Of a stretch of 64,000 nucleotides of DNA, positions 8,577-17,770 are shown piece after piece. The stretch comes from Nocardia testacea NBRC 100365 (GTDB lineage: Bacteria; Actinomycetota; Actinomycetes; Mycobacteriales; Mycobacteriaceae): assembly GCF_000308775.1 (NCBI RefSeq), contig NZ_BAGJ01000273.1:1-64000 (forward strand), in the 5' to 3' direction. The translations under genes and the position numbers were made by a program. How positions within the stretch are numbered: position 1 is the stretch's first letter; the number at the start of each line of letters is the position of its first letter. Under the pieces are notes generated by a model that was given only the letters and a program-made list of their open reading frames with translations, was not told the origin of the DNA and did not search any database.

Positions 8577-10937
8577 TTGAACGAGACTCCGAAGGTGGAC
8601 ACGGACGAACTACGGGCCTTGGTGACGACGCTGGAGAAGCTGATCACCGAGGCTTCCCGGGTGACGGGGGAATTGAAGGCCGCCATAGCCTCCGCCGAGG
8701 CGATTTCGGCTCCGGGCCCGGCGGTCGTCGCCTCCTCGATGGTGACGGCCTCTCCCGAACCCGCTGTCGCGGTGGAGGGTCGGCTCGCCCGCGGTGGACC
8801 GCCCGTGGCCACGCCCTCGGCCGTCCGCGCACCGGCTTCGACCCCGTGGGCCCGTAAGCGGGCAGCCACCTCCGCTGTGGTTCGTCCCGCACCTCCCGGT
8901 ACGGTTGCCGCCCCCGTCGTCGCGGCATCACCCGCGGAAACGACGACCCTTCCAGAAAAGCCGGCGGCCGCGGCATCGGCGCCGGAGTCGCGGCCGATGC
9001 CGGTCGCGCCCTCGACGCCTGTCCGGTCGGTTCCCGCGCCTTCGGCTTCCGTACCTTCGGTTCCCGTACCTTCGGTTCCTGCGCCTTTGATCCCCGCACC
9101 TTCGGCGTCCGTCCTCGCGATGGCGGCTGCCGGATCGGTGCTACCCGCTTCGCCGGCGTCCTCCGTTGTGGCCGCACCGGAACCACTGCAAACGACCGGC
9201 CAGGCCGAGTCGTCGCCCGGTCCGGTGCAGACCGCCGGCGCCGTGGGTGTGTCGCACGAACCCCAGCGGCCGCCGGCGACCTCCATGACCGGTGGTAAGA
9301 CGACGTCCGAAACCATTGGGCGAGAGATCGATTCCGTGCCGCTGGGCGTGCTCGGGGCCGGGGTCGATACCCGTGCCGCCGCCGCGGACAGCAGCGTGAG
9401 CGCGGCTGCGGCGAACGTCGGTACGCGAGCGCCCCGAGAACAGCCGGAGCCGCTCGAGGTCGCGGCGTGTTCATTGTGGGATTCGGCCGGGGAACCGGTG
9501 GTCCCACACGCCGAGCCGGTCCTGTCCGCAGGCAGGGTCGAGGTGTCACCGCCCCCGGAACGAGCCCGGCCCGCGGGTGGGCCGGGCGAACGGCCGCGTA
9601 TGGCCGTGCACAGCGAAACGCCCCGGCCCGTGGCGCCGGAGCCCCGCCCCGTGCCGCGCACGGTCGAGTTGCCCCCCGAGTTGTCGCTGCAACTGGCCCG
9701 GATCACGAAACCGGCCGGAACCCGGCCGGTGCCGCGGCCGGACGATCCGGTGCGGCGGGAGCCGTCGGCCGAGCCGGTTCGCCCGGACATACCCGTCGCG
9801 CTGGTTCGCGGGGAGGTACCGGCGGTGGCGATGGGTGCCGAGCCGCCACCCGGGCCGATGCGAACGGAGGCACCGGCCGAATCGGCGCGCGCGGAGGAAC
9901 CGAGGCGCCGGGAGTCGCCTGTCGGTCCGGTGGCCGAGGAGTCGTTGGTCGGTGTGGCGCCTGCGGAGTCGCCTGCCGGTCTGGTGCCTGCGGAATCACC
10001 TGTCGAGCCGGCGCGCGCGGAGTCGCCTGCCGGTCCGGTGCCTGCGGAATCACCTGTGGGTCCGGTCCCCGCCGAGTCGCTGGTCGGTGCGGTACCCGTG
10101 GACTCGCCCGTCGGGTCACTTCGGTCGGAGTCGTCCGAGCCGGTACGCGGGGAGCCACCTGCCGACCCGGTCCGCCCGGAGCCGCCGGCCGAGCCGGAGA
10201 CAGCTCCCACATTGCATTTGGTGGGGGACCCGTCCACGCCGGATATCCTCTCGGCGTCCGGGGCGGAGCCGGAGCCGTGCGGGCCGCCCGAGGCGCTGAC
10301 CGTGGTGCCGGGAACGGGCGGCGACCCCGGCGGCGCGATCCGGCTCGCGCACGATATGGCCCGCAGGCACGGCCTGAGGATCCGTGGCTTCGAGACGGTC
10401 GAGCTGGAAACCGAAGTGGTGCAGCAGATCTCCGCGGCGTTGAACGACCTGATCGCGAAGTACACCGTCGAGCTGTACGGCATCGAGGTCACCGAACAAC
10501 GCGACGATACGATTCGCCGGGAGCGCAAGAAAGCAGTGGAGTCGGGTTCGGCCGAGCCACCCCCGGTGTGGATCACCCTGGAGCGCGCGGAGCTGACGGG
10601 CCCGGATGCCGGCGGGCCGGGCTCGACGAGAAGGCGTTTCCGCCGGGGCCGCACCACCGGCCGGCCGGCGTACACCGCGGTGGTCCGCGCATTCGCGGCC
10701 GCGCTCGACGAGGCGGGAGATTACCGGGCACGCCAGGAAGCCTGGCGGATCCTGATGGCCGGTTCCCTCAGCGGTGGGCCGGATATCGGTGCCGGTCTGC
10801 TGGATCCCGGGCGGGCGCTGGTCGAAGGCTTCGTGGAAGTCGAGTTACACGGCAAGCGGGCGGGTGAGCCGGCGAAGGCGCTGCATCAAGCCCTGCTGAA
10901 AATGGCTCAGGCCGACTCCACGGAGTCGACGGCCTGA
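8577..10937 (+). CDS. Large Pro/Ala-rich protein with conserved-looking C-terminal domain, function unknown
   Basis: A 786-residue protein. Residues 1-45 form a helix that could be a short coiled coil. About residues 45-570 are low-complexity Pro, Ala, Val, Glu and Ser, with a degenerate repeat PAESPVGPV or PAESLVG between roughly 450 and 530. From about 580 to the end a folded domain appears: GGAIRLAHDMARRHGLRIRG, then VVQQISAALNDLIAKY and a basic RRRFRRGRTTGR stretch, ending in helices. No signal peptide or membrane segment is seen, so it is probably a cytosolic scaffold-like protein. The start is a TTG at 8577 after a GCGGGG site. It is divergent from the rsbQ-like operon with a 289-bp shared region. 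I do not recognise the C-terminal domain. Confidence 0.7.
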   Translation: MNETPKVDTDELRALVTTLEKLITEASRVTGELKAAIASAEAISAPGPAVVASSMVTASPEPAVAVEGRLARGGPPVATPSAVRAPASTPWARKRAATSAVVRPAPPGTVAAPVVAASPAETTTLPEKPAAAASAPESRPMPVAPSTPVRSVPAPSASVPSVPVPSVPAPLIPAPSASVLAMAAAGSVLPASPASSVVAAPEPLQTTGQAESSPGPVQTAGAVGVSHEPQRPPATSMTGGKTTSETIGREIDSVPLGVLGAGVDTRAAAADSSVSAAAANVGTRAPREQPEPLEVAACSLWDSAGEPVVPHAEPVLSAGRVEVSPPPERARPAGGPGERPRMAVHSETPRPVAPEPRPVPRTVELPPELSLQLARITKPAGTRPVPRPDDPVRREPSAEPVRPDIPVALVRGEVPAVAMGAEPPPGPMRTEAPAESARAEEPRRRESPVGPVAEESLVGVAPAESPAGLVPAESPVEPARAESPAGPVPAESPVGPVPAESLVGAVPVDSPVGSLRSESSEPVRGEPPADPVRPEPPAEPETAPTLHLVGDPSTPDILSASGAEPEPCGPPEALTVVPGTGGDPGGAIRLAHDMARRHGLRIRGFETVELETEVVQQISAALNDLIAKYTVELYGIEVTEQRDDTIRRERKKAVESGSAEPPPVWITLERAELTGPDAGGPGSTRRRFRRGRTTGRPAYTAVVRAFAAALDEAGDYRARQEAWRILMAGSLSGGPDIGAGLLDPGRALVEGFVEVELHGKRAGEPAKALHQALLKMAQADSTESTA

Positions 10938-12331
10938 CCGGCGTCCCGCCCGCTCCCGTGGTGTCGGATATGGGTCCGGGTGGGTGTCGCCGCGCGGACG
11001 TCGCGCAGGCCGAGGTTGTCGCGCAGGGTGGTGCCGGTGTACTCGTCGCGCAGGACGCCGCGGTCCTGGAGCAGCGGCACCACCTTGTCCACGAATTCGT
11101 CCAGCCCCCACGGCACGAGATGGGAGCCGAGAATGAATCCGTCCGAGCCGTTGTCCTGCACGAAGGTATCGATCTGTTCGGCGACCTGGGCGGGGGTACC
11201 GACCAGCGGGCCGCGCTCGAACTGGTCGATCACCACTTCCCGCAGCGTGAGTTTTTTCGCTTCGGCCACCTCGCGCAGGCGTCGCGCGGTGGCGAAGCGA
11301 TCCTGATGCACGAACGCGCGGCCCTGGATGATCGGGGGTGCGTCGGGATCGGGGTCGATATCGGGTACCGGGCCCTGCGGGTCGTAGCCGGACAGATCGC
11401 GGTTCCAGATCTGCTCGAGCAGGATCAGCGCGGTCTGTCCGGTGACCTGTTCATCGCGGACGGCGTGATACTTCTCCACCGCTTCGGCTTCGGTATCCCC
11501 GAGCACGAAACCGGCCGAGGGCAGGATCTTGATATCATCGGCGGCTCGTCCCGCCGCCACCGCCCGTGCCTTGATATCGCGGTAGAACTCCGCTGCCTCC
11601 GGTAGTTTGCCGTACGGGGAGAAGATCGCGTCGGCGTTCGCGGCCGCGAAATCCCGGCCCTGCGGTGATACTCCGGCCTGCAGGATCACCGGTCTGCCCT
11701 GCGGGCTGCGCGGTACGGTGAACGTTCCGGAGATATCGAACTGTTCACCCCGGAAGGCGAAGGCGCCCGCGTCCGGGCGGGCCAGGAACCGGCCGGACAG
11801 CCGGTCCGCGACCACATCGCCCGCCTCCCACGAATCCCACAGGGCACGTACCGCGTTCAAGGTCTCCTCCGCCCGCACATAGCGGTCGGCGGGGTCGAGG
11901 AAGCCGCCGCGCCGGAAGTTCTGACCGGTGAACGCGTCGAAGGAGGTCACCACATTCCAGGCGGCGCGTCCCCCGGAGAGGTGGTCCAGGCTCGCGAACT
12001 GGCGGGCCAGCTCGTAGGGCTCGTTGAAGGTCGTGTTGATCGTGCCCGCCAGTCCGAGATGTTCGGTGACCGCCGCGAGCGAGGCCAGCACGGTGAAGGT
12101 ATCGGGACGGCCGATGATGTCCTGATCGAAGATCTTGCCGGCGCGTTCGCGCAGGGCGAGTCCCTCGGCGAGGAAGAAGAAGTCGAATTTCCCGCGCTCG
12201 GCGGTGCGGGCGGTGTGCTCGAAGCTGCCGAAGTCGATCTGGCTGCCCGCCTCGGGGTGCCACCATGCGGTGTGGTGGTTGACGCCGCCGAGGTAGGCGC
12301 CCAGGATGACCTGTTTACGGGGAGTGCTCAT
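10907..12331 (-). CDS. LLM-class flavin-dependent monooxygenase, NtaA/DszA type
   Basis: The 474-residue product matches the nitrilotriacetate/dibenzothiophene-sulfone monooxygenase (NtaA/SnaA/DszA) branch of the bacterial-luciferase-like family. Features include AYLGGVNHHTAWWHPEA near the start, FDFFFLAEGLALRE (about 50-63), the AWNVVTSFDAFTGQNF signature (about 124-139), and SPQGRPVILQAGVSPQGRDF (about 208-227) for FMNH2 binding. Such enzymes use reduced FMN from a partner reductase to oxidise sulfur, nitrogen or ring compounds, often for sulfur scavenging. No reductase gene is adjacent. The gene follows a second LLM monooxygenase by 11 bp and overlaps the end of the convergent Pro-rich gene by 31 bp. 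Confidence 0.9.
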   Translation of the reverse strand: MSTPRKQVILGAYLGGVNHHTAWWHPEAGSQIDFGSFEHTARTAERGKFDFFFLAEGLALRERAGKIFDQDIIGRPDTFTVLASLAAVTEHLGLAGTINTTFNEPYELARQFASLDHLSGGRAAWNVVTSFDAFTGQNFRRGGFLDPADRYVRAEETLNAVRALWDSWEAGDVVADRLSGRFLARPDAGAFAFRGEQFDISGTFTVPRSPQGRPVILQAGVSPQGRDFAAANADAIFSPYGKLPEAAEFYRDIKARAVAAGRAADDIKILPSAGFVLGDTEAEAVEKYHAVRDEQVTGQTALILLEQIWNRDLSGYDPQGPVPDIDPDPDAPPIIQGRAFVHQDRFATARRLREVAEAKKLTLREVVIDQFERGPLVGTPAQVAEQIDTFVQDNGSDGFILGSHLVPWGLDEFVDKVVPLLQDRGVLRDEYTGTTLRDNLGLRDVRAATPTRTHIRHHGSGRDAGQAVDSVESA

Positions 12332-12342
12332 GGTGGCCTCGC

Positions 12343-13542
12343 TCAGGTGGTCGCGTAGCGGTTGGGAACGGTGGTGGGCAGTCCGAGCAGCGCGCGCAGC
12401 GAGCCGTCCGGATACTCGGTGCGGAAGACACCGCGGCGTTGCAGGACGGGAACGAGCCGATCGGACACCGCGGCCAGATCGTCGACCGCGACACCGGGCC
12501 GCAACCGGAAACCGTCGATACCCCGGCCGCTCCAGTCGATGAGCAGCTCGGCGAGTTCGTCGGCGCCACCGGCGGATACGGCGGCATCGGAGGTGTACTC
12601 GGCACCCGCCGCCTCGTTCAGGCGGGCCAGGCGTTGTGCTCCGGTCGCGTCACCGGTATCGAGGAAGACGACGAGATCGGCGTAGACCCGCAAGGGCTCG
12701 CCGGTGCGGCCCACCGCCGCCGCGGCCGTGGCTATCTGTTCGAGTATCGGGGCGGGACCTGCTTCGCGAGTGGGTGTGACGAACACCAGATCGGCTCCCC
12801 GCGCGGCGAATTCGTAGATCAGCGGCGCGTGCGCGAGTGCGGTCACCACCGGCTGGCCCTGCGGTGGCCGCGGTGTGATCGACGGGCCACGGACGTTGAA
12901 GTGACGGCTCCGGAAATCGATGTAGTGCAGTTTGTCGCGATCGATGAAACGCCGGGTGGCGATATCGCGGATCTCCGCGTCGTCCTCCCAGCTGTCCCAG
13001 AGCCGTCGCACCACTTCCACGACATCGGCGGCCTCGTCGAATAGATCCCGCACGAATTCGGGAAAGATGCCCGCGGCCCGCGCCTGCGCCAGTTCGGTGG
13101 CGGAGAGTTCTCGCGTGGGGCGGCGCCCGAAATGCGCGGCCTCCGCCGCGGTGGCCGAGACTCTGGCCTGCCAGCCGGCCCGGCCGCGTGAGGTGTGGTC
13201 GAGCGTCGCGATGGCCTTGGAGAGGTGGAACGGCTCGGTATGGGTGGTGGTTACGGTCGGCACGAGACCGATGTGGCGGGTGACGGGCGCGAGGCGCGCG
13301 GCGATCAGATGGGCGTCGATCCTGGCCCGGACGCGGTCGAGGGCGCCGTCGGGTGTGTCGGGCACGGTGAGACTGTCGTCGATGGTGAGGAAGTCGAGTA
13401 GGCCACGCTGGGCGGTGGCGGCCAGGTCCGTCCAATAACCGGGGGTGAACAGTTCGGCGGGCCTGGAGTTCGGTTCCCGCCACGCGGCCGGATGCCGGCC
13501 CGCTCCGTCGAGCGCAACGCCGAGATGTAGTTTCGGTGCCAT
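12343..13542 (-). CDS. LLM-class flavin-dependent oxidoreductase
   Basis: A 399-residue luciferase-like monooxygenase, distinct from its downstream partner. LDFLTIDDSLTVPDTP (about 48-63), HIGLVPTVTTTHTEPFHLSK (about 89-108), GRAGWQARVSATAAEAAHFG (about 119-138) and PPQGQPVVTALAH (about 227-239) follow the family order. ATG 13542 is preceded by GGGAG. It is the first gene of a two-gene operon of unlike LLM enzymes, a layout common in organosulfur or peptide-sulfur scavenging loci, though no transporter or sulfur regulator is visible here. It presumably needs FMNH2 supplied in trans. The substrate is unknown. Confidence 0.88.
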   Translation of the reverse strand: MAPKLHLGVALDGAGRHPAAWREPNSRPAELFTPGYWTDLAATAQRGLLDFLTIDDSLTVPDTPDGALDRVRARIDAHLIAARLAPVTRHIGLVPTVTTTHTEPFHLSKAIATLDHTSRGRAGWQARVSATAAEAAHFGRRPTRELSATELAQARAAGIFPEFVRDLFDEAADVVEVVRRLWDSWEDDAEIRDIATRRFIDRDKLHYIDFRSRHFNVRGPSITPRPPQGQPVVTALAHAPLIYEFAARGADLVFVTPTREAGPAPILEQIATAAAAVGRTGEPLRVYADLVVFLDTGDATGAQRLARLNEAAGAEYTSDAAVSAGGADELAELLIDWSGRGIDGFRLRPGVAVDDLAAVSDRLVPVLQRRGVFRTEYPDGSLRALLGLPTTVPNRYATT

Positions 13543-13856
13543 CGTCTCCCGTTTCCTGTGCGTACGCCAGTGGTCTCCGGGTCAACGCCGGGTTCGTCGC
13601 CGGCGGCCGCGCGGGTCGGGCGAACACCGCGCCGAGTGGGTTCTCCGGATGAGCGGCGGGGGAGTCGTGTACGGCGATAACGGGTGGCCACGCCTTCGCC
13701 GCGAGCGCCGTCCCGCCTGGCGCCGGGCGCTGTCAACGATTGGGATCAGTTCGAGCCCGCTGAAATAGGAGTCCGGTGCACGCCGCCGCGCTCCGTGATC
13801 GGCTCCGGGGAACGGCCGCGACCGTCCGGCCGCGGGCACCGACATAGTGTGACCTC
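13543..13856 (+). other. Divergent intergenic region
   Basis: This stretch separates the minus-strand LLM operon from the plus-strand M28 peptidase and must hold both promoters. I looked for a cysteine-rich upstream ORF of the kind that controls sulfur genes and for a riboswitch-like fold and saw neither. A CATAGTGT element close to the peptidase GTG could be a -10 box for a near-leaderless transcript. Confidence 0.4.
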
Positions 13857-16166
13857 GTGCGCGCGCGACTGATCGAATCTCCCCACCGGGTGGCCGCGGG
13901 GCTCGTCGCCCTGCTGGTGCTGATGGCCGCAGTGGTGGTGACCGTCGCGGTCGACGGGAGCGGCCCGCGGCCGGTCCCCGCGACGGCGACCGATGGGTTC
14001 AGCGCCGAACGGGCCCTCACCCACCTGAACCGTTTCGCGACCGAACCGCGGCCGCTGGGCAGTCCGGCGAGCGACCGGGCGCGGCAATACCTCACCGGAC
14101 AGTTGCGGTCGGCGGGCTTCACGGTGGAGACCCAGCGCGCCGTCGGCGCGCGGGCGTGGGAAGGGCTCGCGACATTCGGCCGAGTGGACAATGTGATCGC
14201 CACGCTGCCCGGGCGCGCGTCCACCGGAACGGTGCTGTTGGTCTCGCACTACGATTCGGCCGCGACGGGCCCGGGCGCCTCCGACGACGGCGCGGCGGTC
14301 GCGGCGATGGTCGAGGTGGGCCGGCTGATCGCCCGGCAGTGCGAGCAGCGCAACGATCTCGTGCTGCTGTTCACCGATGGGGAGGAGGACGGGCTGCTCG
14401 GTGCCGAGGCGTTCGCCCGGGAGCATCCGCTCGCCCGCTCCGGCGGTGTGGTGCTCAACTGGGAGGCCCGCGGTGTCGCCGGACCGTCGCTGATGTTCGA
14501 GACCTCGGCGCACAATGCCGCGCTGGTATCGCTGTTCGCCGGCGCGGTGCCGCATCCGCGGGGTGATTCGTCGCTGGTCGAGGTGTACCGGACGATGCCG
14601 AACTTCACCGATTTCACGGCTCTGTCGGACGCCGGCTTCACCGGGCTCAACTTCGCCTATATCGAAAACCCGTCCTACTACCACACGGCCGGGGACACCA
14701 TCGGCAACCTCGATCGCGGCAGCCTGCAACACCACGGCGAGAACATGCTCCACCTCGCCCGGGCATTGGGTGCGGCCGATCTGGCCGACTTGCGATCCGA
14801 CCACGACGCCACCTATTTCCGGCTCGCGGGCACCATGATCACCTATTCGAACGCGCTGGTCCTGCCGATCGCCGTGCTCGCGGCGGTGGCGGTCGGTGCG
14901 GTGGCGGTGCTCGCCCGCCGTCGCGGGTATGCCGGAACCGGGCAGCTACTGCTCGCCGCGGCGTCGGTGGCACTGCCCCTCGGAGCGGCGGCGCTGCTCG
15001 GGCAGGGCATGTGGTCGGTGCTGGAGTGGCTGCGTCCCGCGTACGCGCAGATGGGCGGGCTACTGCATCGCCCCCAGATCTACGAGTGGGCGCTGGTGGC
15101 GCTGGCCGTGACGTCGGTACTTGCCTGGTATCTGCCGGCGCGCCGCCGGCTGGGAGCGGCCGCGCCGGCCATCGGGGTCCTGGCCTGGCCCGCGGTACTC
15201 GGTGTGGTGTGTGCGGTGGTGGCGCCCGGCGCCTCGTTCCTGTTCGCCCTGCCCGCCCTGTGCGTGGCGCTGGGCATACTCGCGGCACTGCTACCGGTGC
15301 GCTGGAGCCTGTGGCCGGTGACGGTGTTCACGCTGGGCGCGCTGGTTTCCGCCGCGCTGCTGGCGCCCCTGACCGGCAACCTGGTCGACGGCATCGGCCT
15401 CGCACTCGGCGGGGTCGCCGGGGCCGGCGCGGGACTGTTCGTGCTGATGCTGCTACCGCTGGTCGAGTTGCTGCTGCCCGCACCCACCGCCCACCGCCGC
15501 GTCACCGTCGCGGTGCCGGTGACGGCGGCGGTCGTCTCGGTGCTCCTGATCGGCGCGGGGACCGTGGTCGACACCTTCGACGCCCGCCATCCCGCCCGCG
15601 CTCACCTCGCCTATGTCCTGAACGCCGATACCGGTGTGGCGAGCTGGGTGAGCAAGGACGCGGAACCGGCCGAGTGGACCCGCACCTTCGTGGACGGCAC
15701 CGACATCGCGCGGCTCTCTCCGGGGTATGCGCGGGGCACCCTGTGGACCGGACGAGCCGAGCCGATGGCGCTCGACGGCCCGGTGCTCGATGTTCGCCGT
15801 CGCGACGGGGACACCGTCACCGTGCACGTGGCGTCCCGGCGCGCGGCGACCGGCCTGGTGTTGCGCATCGATCACCCGATCGACCGCGTGACCGCGGCCG
15901 TCGCGGATGCGACGCCGGTCGAGCTGGCCGTCACGGGGGAACGGGCCGATACCTGGCCAGGGGAGATCCAGTTCCGCGATCTGCCGCCGGAAGGAGCCGA
16001 TATCACCGTGCGCACCCCCGGCGCCTATCGCGTTCGGATGACGGTTTCCGACGAGACCCACGGCCTGGCCGCCGCGCCGGGCTTCCGGCCTCGTCCGGAG
16101 GATCTCGTGGCCTCGATCCGGGACGACGGCGAGCGGATCGTGGTGACACGCACGGTAGAACTCTGA
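13857..16166 (+). CDS. Membrane-bound M28-family zinc metallopeptidase
   Basis: A 769-residue protein with an N-terminal membrane anchor (about 12-32) and an M28 peptidase domain facing out. Zinc and catalytic residues visible are H131 and D133 in VSHYDS, D143 in ASDDG, and the E176-E177 pair in LFTDGEED; YYHTAGDT supplies the late histidine. From about residue 320 come six to eight hydrophobic helices, then a soluble beta-rich domain (about 570-769). This peptidase, multi-helix and beta-domain order resembles the eukaryotic ER metallopeptidase ERMP1 and actinomycete homologues. It probably acts as an aminopeptidase at the outer face of the membrane. The GTG start at 13857 has no clear ribosome site and may be near-leaderless. 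Confidence 0.88.
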   Translation: MRARLIESPHRVAAGLVALLVLMAAVVVTVAVDGSGPRPVPATATDGFSAERALTHLNRFATEPRPLGSPASDRARQYLTGQLRSAGFTVETQRAVGARAWEGLATFGRVDNVIATLPGRASTGTVLLVSHYDSAATGPGASDDGAAVAAMVEVGRLIARQCEQRNDLVLLFTDGEEDGLLGAEAFAREHPLARSGGVVLNWEARGVAGPSLMFETSAHNAALVSLFAGAVPHPRGDSSLVEVYRTMPNFTDFTALSDAGFTGLNFAYIENPSYYHTAGDTIGNLDRGSLQHHGENMLHLARALGAADLADLRSDHDATYFRLAGTMITYSNALVLPIAVLAAVAVGAVAVLARRRGYAGTGQLLLAAASVALPLGAAALLGQGMWSVLEWLRPAYAQMGGLLHRPQIYEWALVALAVTSVLAWYLPARRRLGAAAPAIGVLAWPAVLGVVCAVVAPGASFLFALPALCVALGILAALLPVRWSLWPVTVFTLGALVSAALLAPLTGNLVDGIGLALGGVAGAGAGLFVLMLLPLVELLLPAPTAHRRVTVAVPVTAAVVSVLLIGAGTVVDTFDARHPARAHLAYVLNADTGVASWVSKDAEPAEWTRTFVDGTDIARLSPGYARGTLWTGRAEPMALDGPVLDVRRRDGDTVTVHVASRRAATGLVLRIDHPIDRVTAAVADATPVELAVTGERADTWPGEIQFRDLPPEGADITVRTPGAYRVRMTVSDETHGLAAAPGFRPRPEDLVASIRDDGERIVVTRTVEL

Positions 16167-16961
16167 TCGGCAGCCGAAACCCGGAAGCGGGTGGTGCGGA
16201 ATCGCTGACCCGGCGAACATCTCATGCGCGGTAGTCCGGCGGTGCGGCCGGACGTCCTGAAGCTGTTGCCGCGCCCGCGGTTTACCGGCGTCCGATGATG
16301 CCGTCTTCGTCCACGGACAGTTCTGTATGTGGGCGGTGGACGGGTGAGTGTCGCTGCGGCGGTACCGATCCCGGGGTGAGCCCGCCGCCGGCCGGCGGCG
16401 CCCGGGTGGCCGTTGTCCGCAGGAGGCGCCGGGTCGGCGGGCGACACATCGGGACGGCTGTGTTCGGCCCGATCCCGGTGACCGCACGCTACGACGGCAT
16501 CCGTCGACCTCCCGCCGGTCGTTCGCGCCACACGGACCGGTCGGCCCGCGTGCGCTGTACCCCGCCGGAAAGGACCCGGCCCGTGCCGAAATCGGATGTG
16601 CATCGCAGGAAGGCTCTCTTCGATGCCGAGGCCAGGTTGTCCTGGGGGCTCGCCGGTCTGGCGGGGCTCATCGGCGCCGCGGCCCTCGCCCATACTGCGG
16701 GTGGTTCGCGATCCGTTACCGTCCAGAGTCCTTGCCGGAGCCGACAACCGGCAGCATTCCGGCCGGTAAATGAACAACAGGAACACTTTTCGCGCTGTGC
16801 GGGCCGCGGTGGGCGAAACCCTGGATGTGGTGGGGCGAAATCCGCCGATGCCGTCCCCGAGCATCGGGCGAACCTTTACCGTTCCGGCGGCGGCGCATTA
16901 ATCTGGGCGCACGGGGTCGCCGGAAGGTCGGTGGCTCGGTCGTTTTCGAGAGCGAGGGAAA
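16167..16961 (+). other. Long intergenic region with a possible decayed small gene
   Basis: No confident gene is seen in almost 800 bp. The best candidate begins at GTG 16583 with GGAAAGGA 8 bp upstream and encodes about 45 plausible residues including a possible membrane helix (LAGLAGLIGAAALAHTAGG), then loses coding character near 16720 and stays open into the next gene. It may be a truncated gene. Near 16880-16905, TTTACC and TAATCT about 18 bp apart could be the promoter for the nitroreductase-like gene. Confidence 0.35.
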
Positions 16962-17429
16962 ATGTCCGGCCCGTCGAAAAAGCCCTTCGTCCCCCCGCGT
17001 TGGTTCGTCAGGTCCTTCTGGGCGGGCCACCGCCTGATCTATCGCCTCACCGCGCGCGGTCTGGCGCGCCCCGAACACCACGGCCGGATGGGCATGCTGC
17101 GACTGCGGACCCGGGGGCGGCGCACGGGTCGCGAGCGCGCGGTGATCCTGGGCTATTTCCGCGACGGCGATGATTTCGTCACCCTGGCGATGAACGGCTG
17201 GGCCGAGCCCGCGCCCGCCTGGTGGCTCAACCTGCAGGCCGATCCGGCCGCCGAGGCCGACACTGTCGACGGTGTGATCCGGGTCCGCGGCCGGGAAGCC
17301 ATCGGCGCCGAACGCGATCGTCTGTGGGCGGAATTCCCGCGGTACAACGGCTGGGGCGGCGCGGACTTCGAACGGAACGCCGCACTGCGTTCCCACGCCA
17401 CGCCGGTGGTTGTGCTCGAACGGATATAG
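16962..17429 (+). CDS. Nitroreductase/quinone reductase family protein (DDN-like, F420-dependent type)
   Basis: A 155-residue single-domain protein of the deazaflavin-dependent nitroreductase (DDN/PF04075) family. The pattern TRGRRTGRERAVILGYFRDG (about 49-68), then WWLNLQADPAAEADTVDGV (about 86-104) and the terminal HATPVVVLERI are family hallmarks. In mycobacteria these split-barrel proteins use coenzyme F420H2 to reduce quinones and nitro compounds. F420 use here is inferred from the family. An N-terminal aromatic amphipathic segment (PRWFVRSFWAGHRLIYRL) may attach it to the membrane. It appears to be monocistronic, with an AT-richer promoter upstream. Confidence 0.85.
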   Translation: MSGPSKKPFVPPRWFVRSFWAGHRLIYRLTARGLARPEHHGRMGMLRLRTRGRRTGRERAVILGYFRDGDDFVTLAMNGWAEPAPAWWLNLQADPAAEADTVDGVIRVRGREAIGAERDRLWAEFPRYNGWGGADFERNAALRSHATPVVVLERI

Positions 17430-17471
17430 CCGGGACGCCGGTGGCCGATCCGGGTCGGGGTGCCGGCGAGC

Positions 17472-17627
17472 TCAGTCCGGTGGTTCCTGTGTCTCGTCGG
17501 CGACGGTCACCTCCGGCGCGATCTCCCGCGTGGCCATTCCGCCGTCGCGGCCCTGATCGGTCGGGCCGGGCCGTCCGCCTTCGGGCTCGTCGTTCTCGGT
17601 CTTCTCCGTGCGTTTCGCTTCGGTCAA
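17472..17627 (-). CDS. Small acidic protein, function unknown
   Basis: A 51-residue ORF starts at TTG 17627 after a strong AAAGGAG site 5 bp upstream and ends at TGA 17472. It begins with TEAKRTEKTENDEPEGGRPG and is rich in Glu, Asp, Thr and Gly, with no hydrophobic stretch, so it is expected to be soluble and disordered. Codon choice is typical of the genome. The good ribosome site, the clean stop and the lack of another gene in this gap favour a real gene. I recognise no family. It sits divergent from the SRPBCC/alcohol dehydrogenase operon with a 143-bp spacer. Confidence 0.5.
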   Translation of the reverse strand: MTEAKRTEKTENDEPEGGRPGPTDQGRDGGMATREIAPEVTVADETQEPPD

Positions 17628-17770
17628 GACGACTCCTTTCGCTGTGGCTTCGGCCTACCCCCGTTTCCGCGGTCGAAAAGCGGAGATCCGGCTCCGTGCG
17701 CGGGTTTGCGGCGGAGCGCCCGGGGTATCGCGCTCGGGCTGCCGGGCCGACATTCGGGAAGGGAGAGCGC

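Noticed and set aside
8489..10675. 728-residue minus-strand ORF opposite the Pro/Ala-rich gene
   Set aside because: It is a Ser/Gly/Thr-rich shadow of the plus-strand repeat frame; the plus strand has a folded C-terminal domain, and this one has none.
13543..13856. Cysteine-rich leader ORF for the flavin monooxygenase operon
   Set aside because: No short ORF with clustered cysteine codons and a ribosome site was found.
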